Shown here piece by piece: positions 7,550-15,669 of a DNA stretch of 64,000 bases. Every line of letters starts with the position of its first letter. Position 1 is the first letter of the stretch. A program made the position numbers and the translations under genes. This stretch comes from Alphaproteobacteria bacterium. Lineage in GTDB: Bacteria; Pseudomonadota; Alphaproteobacteria; TMED109. The stretch is from the NCBI GenBank assembly GCA_022825705.1, contig JAJDWH010000032.1, positions 1 through 64,000 on the forward strand, read 5' to 3'. Below the pieces are notes generated by a model. The model ran no database searches and was not told where the DNA came from. It saw nothing but the letters and a program-made list of their open reading frames with translations.

Positions 7550-7759
7550 ATGGCTACTGGTGTTGTCAAATGGTTTAACCCTGACAAGGGGTATGGGTTC
7601 ATTCAGCCCGAGGATGGCTCGGAGGACGCGTTCGTTCATATCAGTGCTGTCCAAAGAGCCAATCTTGCCACATTGAACGAAGGGCAGAGAGTGTCTTTCG
7701 AGCTCGTTCCGGGCCGGAACGGCAGGATGTCCGCCGAGAACATCGCGCTCGTTGAATAG
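7550..7759 (+). CDS. cspA: Cold-shock domain RNA chaperone
   Basis: This encodes 69 residues, a single OB-fold cold-shock domain. VVKWFNPDKGYGFIQPEDG contains RNP1 (KGYGFI) and DAFVHISAVQRANL contains RNP2 (AFVHI). The aromatic face (Trp, Phe, Tyr, Phe, Phe, His) that stacks on single-stranded RNA and DNA is complete. Such proteins melt mRNA secondary structure in the cytoplasm, at low temperature or constitutively. A GAAAGGAAG ribosome site lies just upstream of ATG 7550. It is monocistronic between two gene-poor stretches. The symbol cspA is generic for this family; the specific paralogue cannot be decided. Confidence 0.93.
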   Translation: MATGVVKWFNPDKGYGFIQPEDGSEDAFVHISAVQRANLATLNEGQRVSFELVPGRNGRMSAENIALVE

Positions 7760-8782
7760 GCCCCTGTCAGCGTGAAGGCGGCCTGTTCCATGTGAGTACT
7801 GCAGAGCGCGTGGGCTCCTTCGAACTCCGAAGTACTGGCCTGAACGGCGCAACCAGGAATTGGCGGAAGCCTTCCGGGGGCCGAAGGTTTGCGCAATCGC
7901 GAGTCGAATGAGCCGGGTCCTCAGGACTGGAACCCTATGAAGGCGCTGATGGCTTGAACGTTTCTGCGACGCCCCTCTGGCAGCGCCCTGACCACTCAAG
8001 AAACCACGTGGATACCGACGTGGGAACCCGGGCCTGCGTTTGCCGATTCCAACGCCCGCCATCGCCCAGCAACTTTCATGCAAGAAGGAAGGACGAGGCT
8101 GGAAGCTCTCCTTGACGAAGGGCTTTGCCGGGCCAGGGACTGCGGCTACTCGAAAGGTCCTTGACCCTGAATCTTTCCGCCGGAATGTGGAAGCTGCGTT
8201 ACAGTTGGTTCAGGTCGAGCCATGCTTACCAACGGAATGATGGCGCAGGATCTCAGGCCGCGAGTTGCAACAAGAAGTTTGCAAGAATTGAAGACCAAGA
8301 GTGTGCTGCAAATCAGAAGCGAAACGTGGGGGACAAGCTAGATTCCGTGGGTCATAGCCGCGCCAGCGGACCAATTAGCGGGAACCGGCCGAGGAGTTGT
8401 GGGCTGAGGGGGTTCGGAGTGGCGCGCCGCCGCCGAGTCGGCCCCGATGAGACAGGCCGCTTCCTGGCGAGCTGGCGTGACGGGCCGAGGCGTCTAGGAT
8501 TCAGGGGGAACCAGCGGTAGCAATCGGAATGTACAGGTTCCTCGCACAGTGGGTGCCGAACGTCCGTAGCAGCTGATCACCGAGTTTGGAACGACCGTTG
8601 ATTTTGACGAAATCTCCGGCCGTCGTGGAAGTCAGGCTTTCCTTGGCGTCTGCTACGGCAATGCGGAGCTTCAGCCGTGGCCGGGGCAACGTCACGAGGG
8701 ATTCGCATGACAGCAGCCGGTAGCGTCCATCGTGGGCTCGGCTGCTACCGACTCCGTTCGGGGTCGCAGGACAGGTAGCCCA
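7760..8782. other. Unrecognised 1-kb stretch
   Basis: No frame has recognisable protein features. Codon composition in all frames looks like non-coding or long-decayed DNA, with slightly lower GC around 8180-8350 than the rest of the window. No tRNA, repeat array or clear hairpin was seen. Confidence 0.45.
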
Positions 8783-10033
8783 GTGCGCGTCGCGGTCGTG
8801 GGCGCTGGGATCATTGGAGTCTCCACGGCCGAGTGGCTGCGGCGTGACGGACACGAAGTCACTCTCTTTGACCGGGTCCGACCAGGAGACCCGGGCCAGG
8901 CATCCTGGGGCAACGCCGGTGTGCTCGCCGCGAGTTCGTCAATTCCGGTCTCGGTGCCAGGGCTGGTGTGGAAGCTGCCGGGTTATCTACTGAGCCGGGA
9001 TGCGCCGCTGCACGTTCACTGGGGCAGCTTGGCGCGGTCCATGCCTTGGCTCCTGCACTTCCTGTGGAACGGCAGACGGACCAAGGTCGAGCAGATCGCC
9101 ACGGCGCTCATGCCACTGATCGGTGACACCGTCGAGCAACATCTGGCCCTGGCACGTGGAACCGATGCGGCGTCCTTTGTCCGGTCGGCCAACTACACCG
9201 CCATCTATCGCAACCGCGCGGCGTTCAAGAAGGATGCATTCATTTTCGGCCTGCGCCGAAAGTTGGGCAGCGACTGGGACGAGTGGGATCGCGAGACGCT
9301 GACCGCGCGCGAACCCGAGCTGTCGGACGCCTATGGCTTCGCGGCCTCGTTCCGCGACCACGGGTTCATCTCGTCGCCAGCGGGTTACGTTGCGGCTCTC
9401 GCTATGCATTTCGAACGCGAGGGCGGAAGGTTTGTGCCCGGGGAGGTAGTCGACATTACGCCCTACGAGAGGGGCGGGGCGGCAGTCACTCTGTCGGGCG
9501 GTGCCCGGCACTACGCCGACCGGGTGGTGCTAGCCGCAGGAGTGGGGTCGGCAGAGCTGGCGAGACGCCTTGGTTACAAGACGGCGATGGTCGCCGAGCG
9601 GGGCTATCACGTGATGCTGTCGGGCGCTTCCCACATGCCGAGCGGCCCGATCATGGTGGCCGATGCCAAGACGTCGGTTACTCCGATGGCAGACGGCCTA
9701 CGCTTTGCGGGAACGGTGGAGGTGGCCCCCGTCAATGCGCCACCAAGCCAGGCACCGCTCCAGGCGCTGCGGCGTACCGTCCGACGGGTTTTCCCCCGTC
9801 TTGCATGGCGGACGGAAACGACGTGGATGGGGCAGAGACCGTCAACGGTCGACAGCCTGCCGCTGATCGGACCGCTTCCAGATGCGCCGGCCATTCTCTT
9901 CGCGTTCGGATCACAGCACGTGGGTATGACCATGGGGCCACGGATGGGCAGGCTGATTGCTGATTTGGTGGCCATGCGCCAGCCGAATATCGACCTGCGC
10001 CCCTACCGGGTCGATCGTTTCAACCGCGGGTAA
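8783..10033 (+). CDS. FAD-dependent amino-acid dehydrogenase, DadA-like
   Basis: This encodes 416 residues from GTG 8783, which places the dinucleotide fold at the very N-terminus (VRVAVVGAGIIGVSTAEWLR) as in D-amino-acid dehydrogenases; another GTG at 8732 would add 17 unsupported residues. ASWGNAGVLAAS binds FAD. RVVLAAGVGSAELARRLG, ERGYHVMLS and a C-terminal RPSTVDSLPLIGPLP are DAO-family features. The enzymes oxidise D-amino acids or related secondary amines to imines and pass electrons to the quinone pool, usually at the inner membrane. Substrate cannot be read from sequence; hydroxyproline or other imino-acid dehydrogenases are alternatives. It stands alone, with no racemase or transporter beside it. 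Confidence 0.88.
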   Translation: MRVAVVGAGIIGVSTAEWLRRDGHEVTLFDRVRPGDPGQASWGNAGVLAASSSIPVSVPGLVWKLPGYLLSRDAPLHVHWGSLARSMPWLLHFLWNGRRTKVEQIATALMPLIGDTVEQHLALARGTDAASFVRSANYTAIYRNRAAFKKDAFIFGLRRKLGSDWDEWDRETLTAREPELSDAYGFAASFRDHGFISSPAGYVAALAMHFEREGGRFVPGEVVDITPYERGGAAVTLSGGARHYADRVVLAAGVGSAELARRLGYKTAMVAERGYHVMLSGASHMPSGPIMVADAKTSVTPMADGLRFAGTVEVAPVNAPPSQAPLQALRRTVRRVFPRLAWRTETTWMGQRPSTVDSLPLIGPLPDAPAILFAFGSQHVGMTMGPRMGRLIADLVAMRQPNIDLRPYRVDRFNRG

Positions 10034-10243
10034 TCCGCCCAGTATCGCCTACGGCATTCCGGCGGCAGCAGCGTCGCAGCGCAACCCGCCCACCGATTCC
10101 ACTTGGGCAAGATTCGCTCGTCCGGCCTTGCTGCCAGGCTGCGCGTCCCGTCCAAGGTTAGATGCCGAGTGGGGCGTTACGCATTGCCGTCCGTCGGACC
10201 CATAGGTCGCAACTGACGGTCCCTTGGCGGTCGGACAGGCCAA

Positions 10244-10699
10244 TTAGTCTGGGTCGGTGTCTTGCCGTTCCGGCTGCATCGCGAGATAGCGGTTGATTCG
10301 GGCGCTGGGGTGGGCATCGGCCGTCATGACGAATCCCTTGGCTTCCAACAGCTTTTCCACCGCCTGGTTCCGCGAAGCCTGCTCCTCCTCCAACGCCTTC
10401 ACTACTGATTCGGTGGCGTCAGCCGGGTAGGTCATCCCCGACACAATCGTGGGCAGGCTCTCGGTGTCACCGTCCGCGTACAGTCGGATGTGGCGGTCGT
10501 TGGTCATCCGGTGCGTGGCGTAGTAGTCGATGTGTGGCCGGCCATTCTCCGTACTTGTCTCGAACTTAGTCCAGATGGTCCATCCACGCTGCACGATGAG
10601 CCATACGACACCGGGCTTCAAGGCGTCAATCGGCAGTTCTATATCCCAATGTGCGAAACTGCGATTAAACCGCTCGCGCAGTTTCTCCCGGTCATCCAC
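10244..10699 (-). CDS. Hypothetical protein, 151 residues
   Basis: I do not recognise a family. The composition is balanced and protein-like, unlike the shadow frames around it: an acidic/basic N-terminus (DDREKLRERFNRSFAHWDIE), a beta-rich centre (GVVWLIVQRGWTIWTKFET, then PHIDYYATHRMTNDRHIRLY), and a C-terminal helical part rich in Glu and Ala (EEEQASRNQAVEKLLEAKGF). There is no signal peptide, membrane segment or obvious catalytic motif. It opens with GTG 10699. It sits between the DadA-like gene and the tRNA-Gly/tRNA-Tyr pair, a typical place for acquired genes of unknown role. Confidence 0.6.
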   Translation of the reverse strand: MDDREKLRERFNRSFAHWDIELPIDALKPGVVWLIVQRGWTIWTKFETSTENGRPHIDYYATHRMTNDRHIRLYADGDTESLPTIVSGMTYPADATESVVKALEEEQASRNQAVEKLLEAKGFVMTADAHPSARINRYLAMQPERQDTDPD

Positions 10700-10784
10700 A
10701 CGGGTTCTCCTACTGCCCTCGACATCATCGACCGTCGCTGACGTCGCGGTCCGAATGGCGCGCGATCTGTTAGGAAGTTAGGGC

Positions 10785-10858
10785 TGGAGCGGGTGATGGG
10801 AATCGAACCCACGTAACTAGCTTGGAAGGCTAGGGCTCTACCATTGAGCTACACCCGC
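10785..10858 (-). tRNA. tRNA-Gly (anticodon TCC)
   Basis: This is a 74-nt cloverleaf with encoded CCA. The acceptor GCGGGTG pairs with CACCCGC, the D arm is AGCTCAATGGTAGAGC, the anticodon stem CTAGC/GCTAG encloses CTTCCAA, and the T arm is GTGGGTTCGATTCCCAT. It follows tRNA-Tyr on the same strand. Confidence 0.96.
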
Positions 10859-10902
10859 GCATCGTGCGGTTTGGACGCGGTTGTCCCCAACCGATTGCTG
10901 GA

Positions 10903-10989
10903 TGGTGCAGGGGGTAGGATTCGAACCCACGTAGACGTAACGTCGCCAGATTTACAGTCTGGTGCCTTTAACCACTCGGCCACCCCTGC
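10903..10989 (-). tRNA. tRNA-Tyr (anticodon GTA)
   Basis: This is an 87-nt class II tRNA with a long variable arm and encoded CCA. The acceptor GCAGGGG pairs with CCCCTGC, the anticodon stem CCAGA/TCTGG encloses CTGTAAA, and the T arm carries GGGTTCGAATCC. It is upstream of and probably co-transcribed with tRNA-Gly, 44 bp away. Confidence 0.96.
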
Positions 10990-11040
10990 ATCACGACCTT
11001 GGTCTCCGACCATCGTCGCAGGCCACAGTGCATCGTCGGT

Positions 11041-11069
11041 GTTATGCCAGAAATATTAAGGGGCTGCAA
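11041..11069 (-). promoter_or_regulatory. Promoter of the tRNA-Tyr/tRNA-Gly unit
   Basis: On the minus strand TTGCAG (11069-11064) and CATAAC (11046-11041) are separated by 17 bp. Initiation would fall near 11034, about 45 nt before tRNA-Tyr. Confidence 0.5.
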
Positions 11070-11193
11070 AATGGAACGTCGGCACGGGCATCCGGTCACG
11101 GGAATGCTGCGGGGCCAGTACGAGACAGGGGAATCGGCCGCTTCGCCGGCGACGGCTAGACCTGACGGCTAGCCGCCGCCCCCGGCGTCGGAT

Positions 11194-12597
11194 CTACTGG
11201 CCAGCGGCCCTCATGTCGTCTTCGTCAGGCATGAGCATGAACTCGGGGTACGCCTCGATGCCAAGCTCGGCGACGTCCTGCCCCAGTCCCTCGACCCGTG
11301 CAGAGACCCGCACGCCGATGAGGAGATCCAGCGCCTTCCAGACGACGAACGAAGTCACGAACACAAACGCGCCGATCGCCACGATGCCGGTCAACTGCAC
11401 GAGGAAGTCTCCGCCTGCCGCAATGCAGACCGCCAGCGTCCCCCAGATCCCGGCCACCAGGTGCGCCGGCACCGCACCGACCACGTCATCGAGTTTCAGG
11501 GTTTCCATCAGGCGCATGGCCGCGGCGCACACAAGGCCGCCTACACCACCGATCAGTACTGCCCAGTAATGATCGACAAAGTCGGGGCCGGCAGTGACGG
11601 CAACCAGACCGGCGATGGCCCCGTTCAGCCCGGCAAGCAGATCGACGCGGCCGAACAGCGGCCTGGAGACGGCGATTGCGACAATCACGCCTGCCGCACC
11701 CCCCAGCGTGGTGTTGACGAGAACGATGCTCATCGCAACCGCGTCGCTGGCACCAGCCACCGCGAGCTGCGATCCGCCGTTAAATCCGAACCAGCCCATC
11801 CAGAGAATGAACACGCCCAGCGTCACGGCCACCACATTCGAAGGGGGAGTCGGCTTGACAGTTCCGTCCGGGCGAAACTTGTGCAGCCTCGCACCGATCA
11901 CGTAGATGCCTGCAAGCGCGGCCCAGCCACCGGTAGAGTGGACGATGGTAGACCCGGCAAAATCCTGGAAGCCCATCTCCGACAGCCAGCCGCCGCCCCA
12001 CGTCCAGGCGCCGACAATCGGATAGATGACGCCGGTCAGGAGTAGGGTGAACGCGAAGAACGTCCACAACTTGACCCGCTCGGCGATTGCTCCGGACACG
12101 ATCGACGCGGTTGTTGCCACGAAGACCATCTGGAAGAACCAGTCCGACATCGTGGAGTAGCCGGCCTTGACGACGGCCGCCTCGGCATCCGCCTGCTCGG
12201 CGAGCAGGGCGATCTCATCGGCCGACGACCCGTACATCAGCTTGAGGCTACCCGCGAACTGGCCGACGTCCGTGTACATCAGGTTGTAGCCGATGAAATA
12301 GAACGCGAGGCCGGCGATCGAGTAGAGGCCAATATTCTTCAGGCAGATGACAGACGCGTTCTTGGTGCGAACGGAGCCGGCCTCCAGCATCGTGAACCCG
12401 GCGCACATCCACATCACCAACACGCCCCAAATCAGGAACGAAAAGGTATTGAGGACGAAATCAGTGGCAGCATCTGCGGCCGCCAGTGCACCGGTCGGAC
12501 AAAGAACGGCGAATACGGTCGCCGCAACCGCAACAAGAGGCATCCGGGCACCGGTAGCGTGGATATCGTCAGGAAGGGTTGACAAGTCTCGCTTCAT
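11194..12597 (-). CDS. amt: Ammonium transporter
   Basis: This encodes 467 residues with a cleavable signal peptide (ending GALAAADAA), as Amt proteins normally have, and about eleven membrane helices. Family landmarks are WMCAGFTMLEAGSVRTKN, DFAGSTIVHSTGGWAALAG with the first pore His, WMGWFGFNGGSQLAV, and GAVPAHLVAGIWGTLA with the second pore His. It conducts ammonium or ammonia across the inner membrane for nitrogen assimilation. An internal Met19 is an alternative start. The usual partner glnK is not adjacent, so regulation by a PII protein, if present, is in trans. The acidic C-terminal tail (MPDEDDMRAAGQ) is where PII contacts normally occur. Confidence 0.95.
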   Translation of the reverse strand: MKRDLSTLPDDIHATGARMPLVAVAATVFAVLCPTGALAAADAATDFVLNTFSFLIWGVLVMWMCAGFTMLEAGSVRTKNASVICLKNIGLYSIAGLAFYFIGYNLMYTDVGQFAGSLKLMYGSSADEIALLAEQADAEAAVVKAGYSTMSDWFFQMVFVATTASIVSGAIAERVKLWTFFAFTLLLTGVIYPIVGAWTWGGGWLSEMGFQDFAGSTIVHSTGGWAALAGIYVIGARLHKFRPDGTVKPTPPSNVVAVTLGVFILWMGWFGFNGGSQLAVAGASDAVAMSIVLVNTTLGGAAGVIVAIAVSRPLFGRVDLLAGLNGAIAGLVAVTAGPDFVDHYWAVLIGGVGGLVCAAAMRLMETLKLDDVVGAVPAHLVAGIWGTLAVCIAAGGDFLVQLTGIVAIGAFVFVTSFVVWKALDLLIGVRVSARVEGLGQDVAELGIEAYPEFMLMPDEDDMRAAGQ

Positions 12598-12667
12598 GCT
12601 GCGATCTCCACTCCGGCCATGGCTGAATGTGTGTTGGCGGGAACCCCTCCAGGCACGGCTAACCTCC

Positions 12668-12686
12668 GCTTTACACCGGGTAAAGC
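12668..12686. promoter_or_regulatory. Perfect palindrome upstream of amt
   Basis: GCTTTAC (12668-12674) and GTAAAGC (12680-12686) form a perfect 7-bp inverted repeat with a 5-bp centre, about 70 bp upstream of the amt start. The form fits a dimeric regulator site; it is not a good NtrC match. The regulator is unknown. Confidence 0.35.
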
Positions 12687-13024
12687 GCAGCTACTGTCAC
12701 TTAGCGTCGGACAGTACACTGCGCGTTGATGGGTGGCAACACAGGTTCCGGGACCTGTGCGTCAGGTCGAGCTTCCGTGCAGGTTGGAGCCTTGGCGCAT
12801 GCGGCTGCCCATGACGGGTATCCATGTGTCAAGAGCCTTGCTATCACTGGTTTTCGCCGGTGCCCGCCCTGCGCCGTTCCGCGTGCGCTTGAACCCGCTG
12901 AGCGGGGCCGTCGATACCGCCGGGGGCTCCGGCGTTTTTGACGATGCAGGTGGCCGGACCTAACTTGTGGCAGCACCCGGCGGGTTGCAGTCCGTCGCAC
13001 TCACGTGAGCGTGCACCCGCGCCG
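12687..13024. other. Intergenic DNA between amt and rpsM
   Basis: This is divergent upstream DNA for amt and rpsM. I see no gene. The secY, adk and rpmJ genes that precede rpsM in many bacteria are absent here. Confidence 0.5.
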
Positions 13025-13052
13025 TTGACGACGGGGGTGCAAGGCTTATGCT
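13025..13052 (+). promoter_or_regulatory. Strong promoter of rpsM-rpsK-rpoA-rplQ
   Basis: TTGACG (13025-13030) and TATGCT (13047-13052) are separated by 16 bp. Initiation near 13059 gives a leader of about 50 nt. Its presence means the ribosomal gene block has its own promoter. Confidence 0.65.
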
Positions 13053-13109
13053 TGCGAGGTTCCCCGCCCATGAAGGGCGCGGTTCTTGCTGCATCTCGGA
13101 GATTTTGCG

Positions 13110-13481
13110 GTGGCTCGGTTGGCCGGTGTCAATGTGCCCTCGGAAAAGAGGGTGGATTTCGCGCTCACGCACATTTACGGCGTCGGTCGGACGACAGCCC
13201 GGCATATCCGTGAACAGGCCGGTTTGTCCGAGGAGAAGCGGGTTCGCGATCTCACCGAGGCGGAACTCGGGCGCGTGCGCGAAATCGTTGACCGGATGCC
13301 GATGATCGAGGGTTCGTTGCGCCGCGAGAAGGCGATGCAAATCAAGCGCCTGATGGATCTCGGCTGCTATCGGGGACTGCGGCATCGGCGGGGGCTGCCG
13401 GTCAACGGCCAGCGCACCCACACCAATGCCCGAACCCGGAAGGGAAGGGCACGACCGGTAACCGGCAAGAAGAAGGCCTGA
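13110..13481 (+). CDS. rpsM: 30S ribosomal protein S13
   Basis: This encodes 123 residues starting at GTG 13110 ([14 protein letters not shown], matching the family N-terminus), with GGAG about 9 nt upstream; a longer in-frame start at 13086 is unsupported. The helix-two-turns-helix region ([20 protein letters not shown]) and the basic tail ([20 protein letters not shown]) are present. S13 sits in the head of the small subunit and contacts P-site tRNA and the central bridge with L5. It is the first gene of an rpsM-rpsK-rpoA-rplQ block. Confidence 0.97.
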   Translation: MARLAGVNVPSEKRVDFALTHIYGVGRTTARHIREQAGLSEEKRVRDLTEAELGRVREIVDRMPMIEGSLRREKAMQIKRLMDLGCYRGLRHRRGLPVNGQRTHTNARTRKGRARPVTGKKKA

Positions 13482-13522
13482 ATCCGCGGGTCCTGTCTGG
13501 CATTTCAACGGAGTGACGCGAT

Positions 13523-13906
13523 ATGGCTCGCGAACGTCGTCGGCGCAAGCAACGAAAGAACATCACCGCTGCAGTCGCGCACGTGAGTGCCACCTTCAAC
13601 AACACGATCATCACCATCACCGACCACCAGGGCAACACGCTCGCGTGGTCGTCCGCGGGTGAGCGCGAGTTCTCGGGTTCGCGCAAGGCCACCCCGTATG
13701 CCTCGCAGATGGCCGCCGAGGCTGTCGGCCGCAAGGCGCAGGAGCACGGGGTAAAGACCCTCGAGGTCGAAGTTCGCGGCCCAGGGTCCGGTCGGGAATC
13801 CGCGCTGCGGGCCCTGCAGAGTACCGGCTTCGTGATCACCGCCATCCGCGATGTCACGCCTATCCCCCACAACGGTTGCCGTCCGCCGAAACGTCGCCGG
13901 GTCTGA
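13523..13906 (+). CDS. rpsK: 30S ribosomal protein S11
   Basis: This encodes 127 residues of normal length. [19 protein letters not shown], then [36 protein letters not shown] and the C-terminal [16 protein letters not shown] are universal S11 signatures. It binds the platform of the 30S subunit near the Shine-Dalgarno helix. The start is ATG 13523 with GGAG upstream, 41 nt after rpsM. The next gene is rpoA; rpsD is missing between them, as is usual in alphaproteobacteria. Confidence 0.97.
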   Translation: MARERRRRKQRKNITAAVAHVSATFNNTIITITDHQGNTLAWSSAGEREFSGSRKATPYASQMAAEAVGRKAQEHGVKTLEVEVRGPGSGRESALRALQSTGFVITAIRDVTPIPHNGCRPPKRRRV

Positions 13907-13991
13907 CGCGAGTCAGGATGCGGAGACCGACGAACCTGCCACGGCCGGGCGGGGGCGCAACGTCCGTCACCATTCAGGAGACACCATTCGC

Positions 13992-15038
13992 ATGAGCGAT
14001 TTCAGGTTGGGTTCCGAACACTTGATCAGTCCGTCGGCCGTCGATGTCCGGCCGGGTGCCGATCCGTCGCGCAAGGCGACACTCGTCATCGAGCCCCTGG
14101 AACGTGGTTTCGGACTCACGCTTGGGAACGCGCTCCGCCGAGTACTGCTTTCCTCGCTGCCGGGCTCCGCGGTCACCGCCATCCGTATCGAGGGAGTGCT
14201 GCACGAGTTCTCGTCAATTCCCGGGGTGCGCGAGGACGTCATCGACCTCATCCTGAACGTGAAGGCCATCATCCTTCGGACCCATTCCGAGCGGCCGCGC
14301 CACCTGGAACTGCGAGTGAAGGGCCCGAACACCGTGACTGCCGGCATGATCACGCCGACGGCGGATGTCGAGATCGTCAATCCCGATCTCGTTCTCTGTC
14401 ATCTCGACGACGGGGCCGAACTCATCATGGAGCTCACGGTTGCGTCCGGGAAGGGCTACGTGCCGGCGGCGCAGAACCGACCGGAGAACGTCTCGGTCGG
14501 CCTGATCCCGGTCGACGCCATCTACAGCCCGATCCGCACGGTGGCCTACCAGGTCCAGAACACCCGGGTGGGGCAGGTGACCGACTACGACAGCCTGTCA
14601 CTCACGGTGGAAACCGACGGCACGCTGACGCCGTCCGAAGCAGTCGAGCGGGCCGCGCGCACGCTGAACGATCAGCTCGGAATCTTCATCACCAGCGGAA
14701 CCATGGCCACAGCCCGACCCGCCGCCACCGTCACCCCGGAGGTCACGGCGTCGCTCAATCCCCATCTTCTCAAGAAGGTCGAGGAGCTGGAACTCTCCGT
14801 GCGGGCGGCCAACTGCCTGAAGAACGACAACATCGTTTACGTCGGCGACCTTGTCCGCAAGACCGAAGAAGATCTCCGGAAGACCCCCAATTTCGGCGCA
14901 CGCTCGATGAACGAGATTCGCGACGTGCTGAAGACCATGGGCCTCTCGTTCGGAATGCAGGTGACCGACTGGCCGCCCGAGAACATTGAGGAACTGGTTC
15001 AGGCCCAGGCCGATGCGCGCCTGGCACGCATGCGCTGA
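13992..15038 (+). CDS. rpoA: RNA polymerase alpha subunit
   Basis: This encodes 348 residues from ATG 13992 (CAGGAG upstream); the open frame extends further upstream into rpsK but without family match. The N-terminal assembly domain has the [19 protein letters not shown] and [20 protein letters not shown] blocks. After a short linker ([15 protein letters not shown]), the C-terminal domain ([20 protein letters not shown] through [20 protein letters not shown]) binds UP elements and activators. It ends with an extension rich in Gln and Ala. It is translated with rpsK and rplQ from one message. Confidence 0.97.
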   Translation: MSDFRLGSEHLISPSAVDVRPGADPSRKATLVIEPLERGFGLTLGNALRRVLLSSLPGSAVTAIRIEGVLHEFSSIPGVREDVIDLILNVKAIILRTHSERPRHLELRVKGPNTVTAGMITPTADVEIVNPDLVLCHLDDGAELIMELTVASGKGYVPAAQNRPENVSVGLIPVDAIYSPIRTVAYQVQNTRVGQVTDYDSLSLTVETDGTLTPSEAVERAARTLNDQLGIFITSGTMATARPAATVTPEVTASLNPHLLKKVEELELSVRAANCLKNDNIVYVGDLVRKTEEDLRKTPNFGARSMNEIRDVLKTMGLSFGMQVTDWPPENIEELVQAQADARLARMR

Positions 15039-15057
15039 ACGGGCCCGGAGTAACGAC

Positions 15058-15546
15058 ATGAGACACCGGCACAGCGGCCGCAAGCTCAACCGCACGAGCG
15101 CCCACCGCAAGGCCGCGTTCAAGAATCTGGCGGCCGCGCTGATCAGGCACGAGCGAATTCGAACGACCCTGCCCAAGGCCAAGGAACTCCGGCCGATCGT
15201 GGAACGGCTGATTACGCTTGCCAAGCAGGACACGCTGCACGCCCGGCGGACCGCGATTTCCCGCCTGCCGCGCGATGCCGACATCGCGAAACTCTTCGGC
15301 CCGCTGTCCGAGCGCTTTGCGAGTCGCCCCGGGGGCTACACCCGGATCGTCCGGGCCGGGCACCGGTACGGTGATGCGGCGGACATGGCCTACATCGAGT
15401 TCGTCGACCGTACTCCGGCAGTGCGGACCGTGGCCGCGGAGGAGACGCCCCGCCCGCCCGAGACGCCGAGTGCCGCGCCCGAGCCGACCGAGGCCGACAA
15501 GGGCCCGTGGTGGCGCCGGCTGGGTTTCAACCGGCAGAACGACTGA
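15058..15546 (+). CDS. rplQ: 50S ribosomal protein L17 with C-terminal extension
   Basis: This encodes 162 residues from ATG 15058. Residues 1-117 are canonical L17: [40 protein letters not shown], then GYTRIVRAG and [12 protein letters not shown]17 lies near the exit tunnel of the large subunit. Beyond the core are about 40 extra residues, Pro/Glu/Ala-rich and then [12 protein letters not shown]; similar tails occur in several alphaproteobacterial L17s. It is the last gene of the block, 19 nt after rpoA. Confidence 0.95.
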   Translation: MRHRHSGRKLNRTSAHRKAAFKNLAAALIRHERIRTTLPKAKELRPIVERLITLAKQDTLHARRTAISRLPRDADIAKLFGPLSERFASRPGGYTRIVRAGHRYGDAADMAYIEFVDRTPAVRTVAAEETPRPPETPSAAPEPTEADKGPWWRRLGFNRQND

Positions 15547-15669
15547 TGGGGTGATGCCGGCAGCGGCCAGCACGCCGCCCGGTGTACTCGGGGCAGGTGT
15601 GCGCTGACGGATCTGTTCGAGGCGGCCGGACTGGAGTCAGCGGCCCCGGAGCGACCGCTGGCCGACCGG

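Noticed and set aside
12687..13109. rpmJ or adk remnant upstream of rpsM
   Set aside because: No frame resembles L36, SecY or adenylate kinase.
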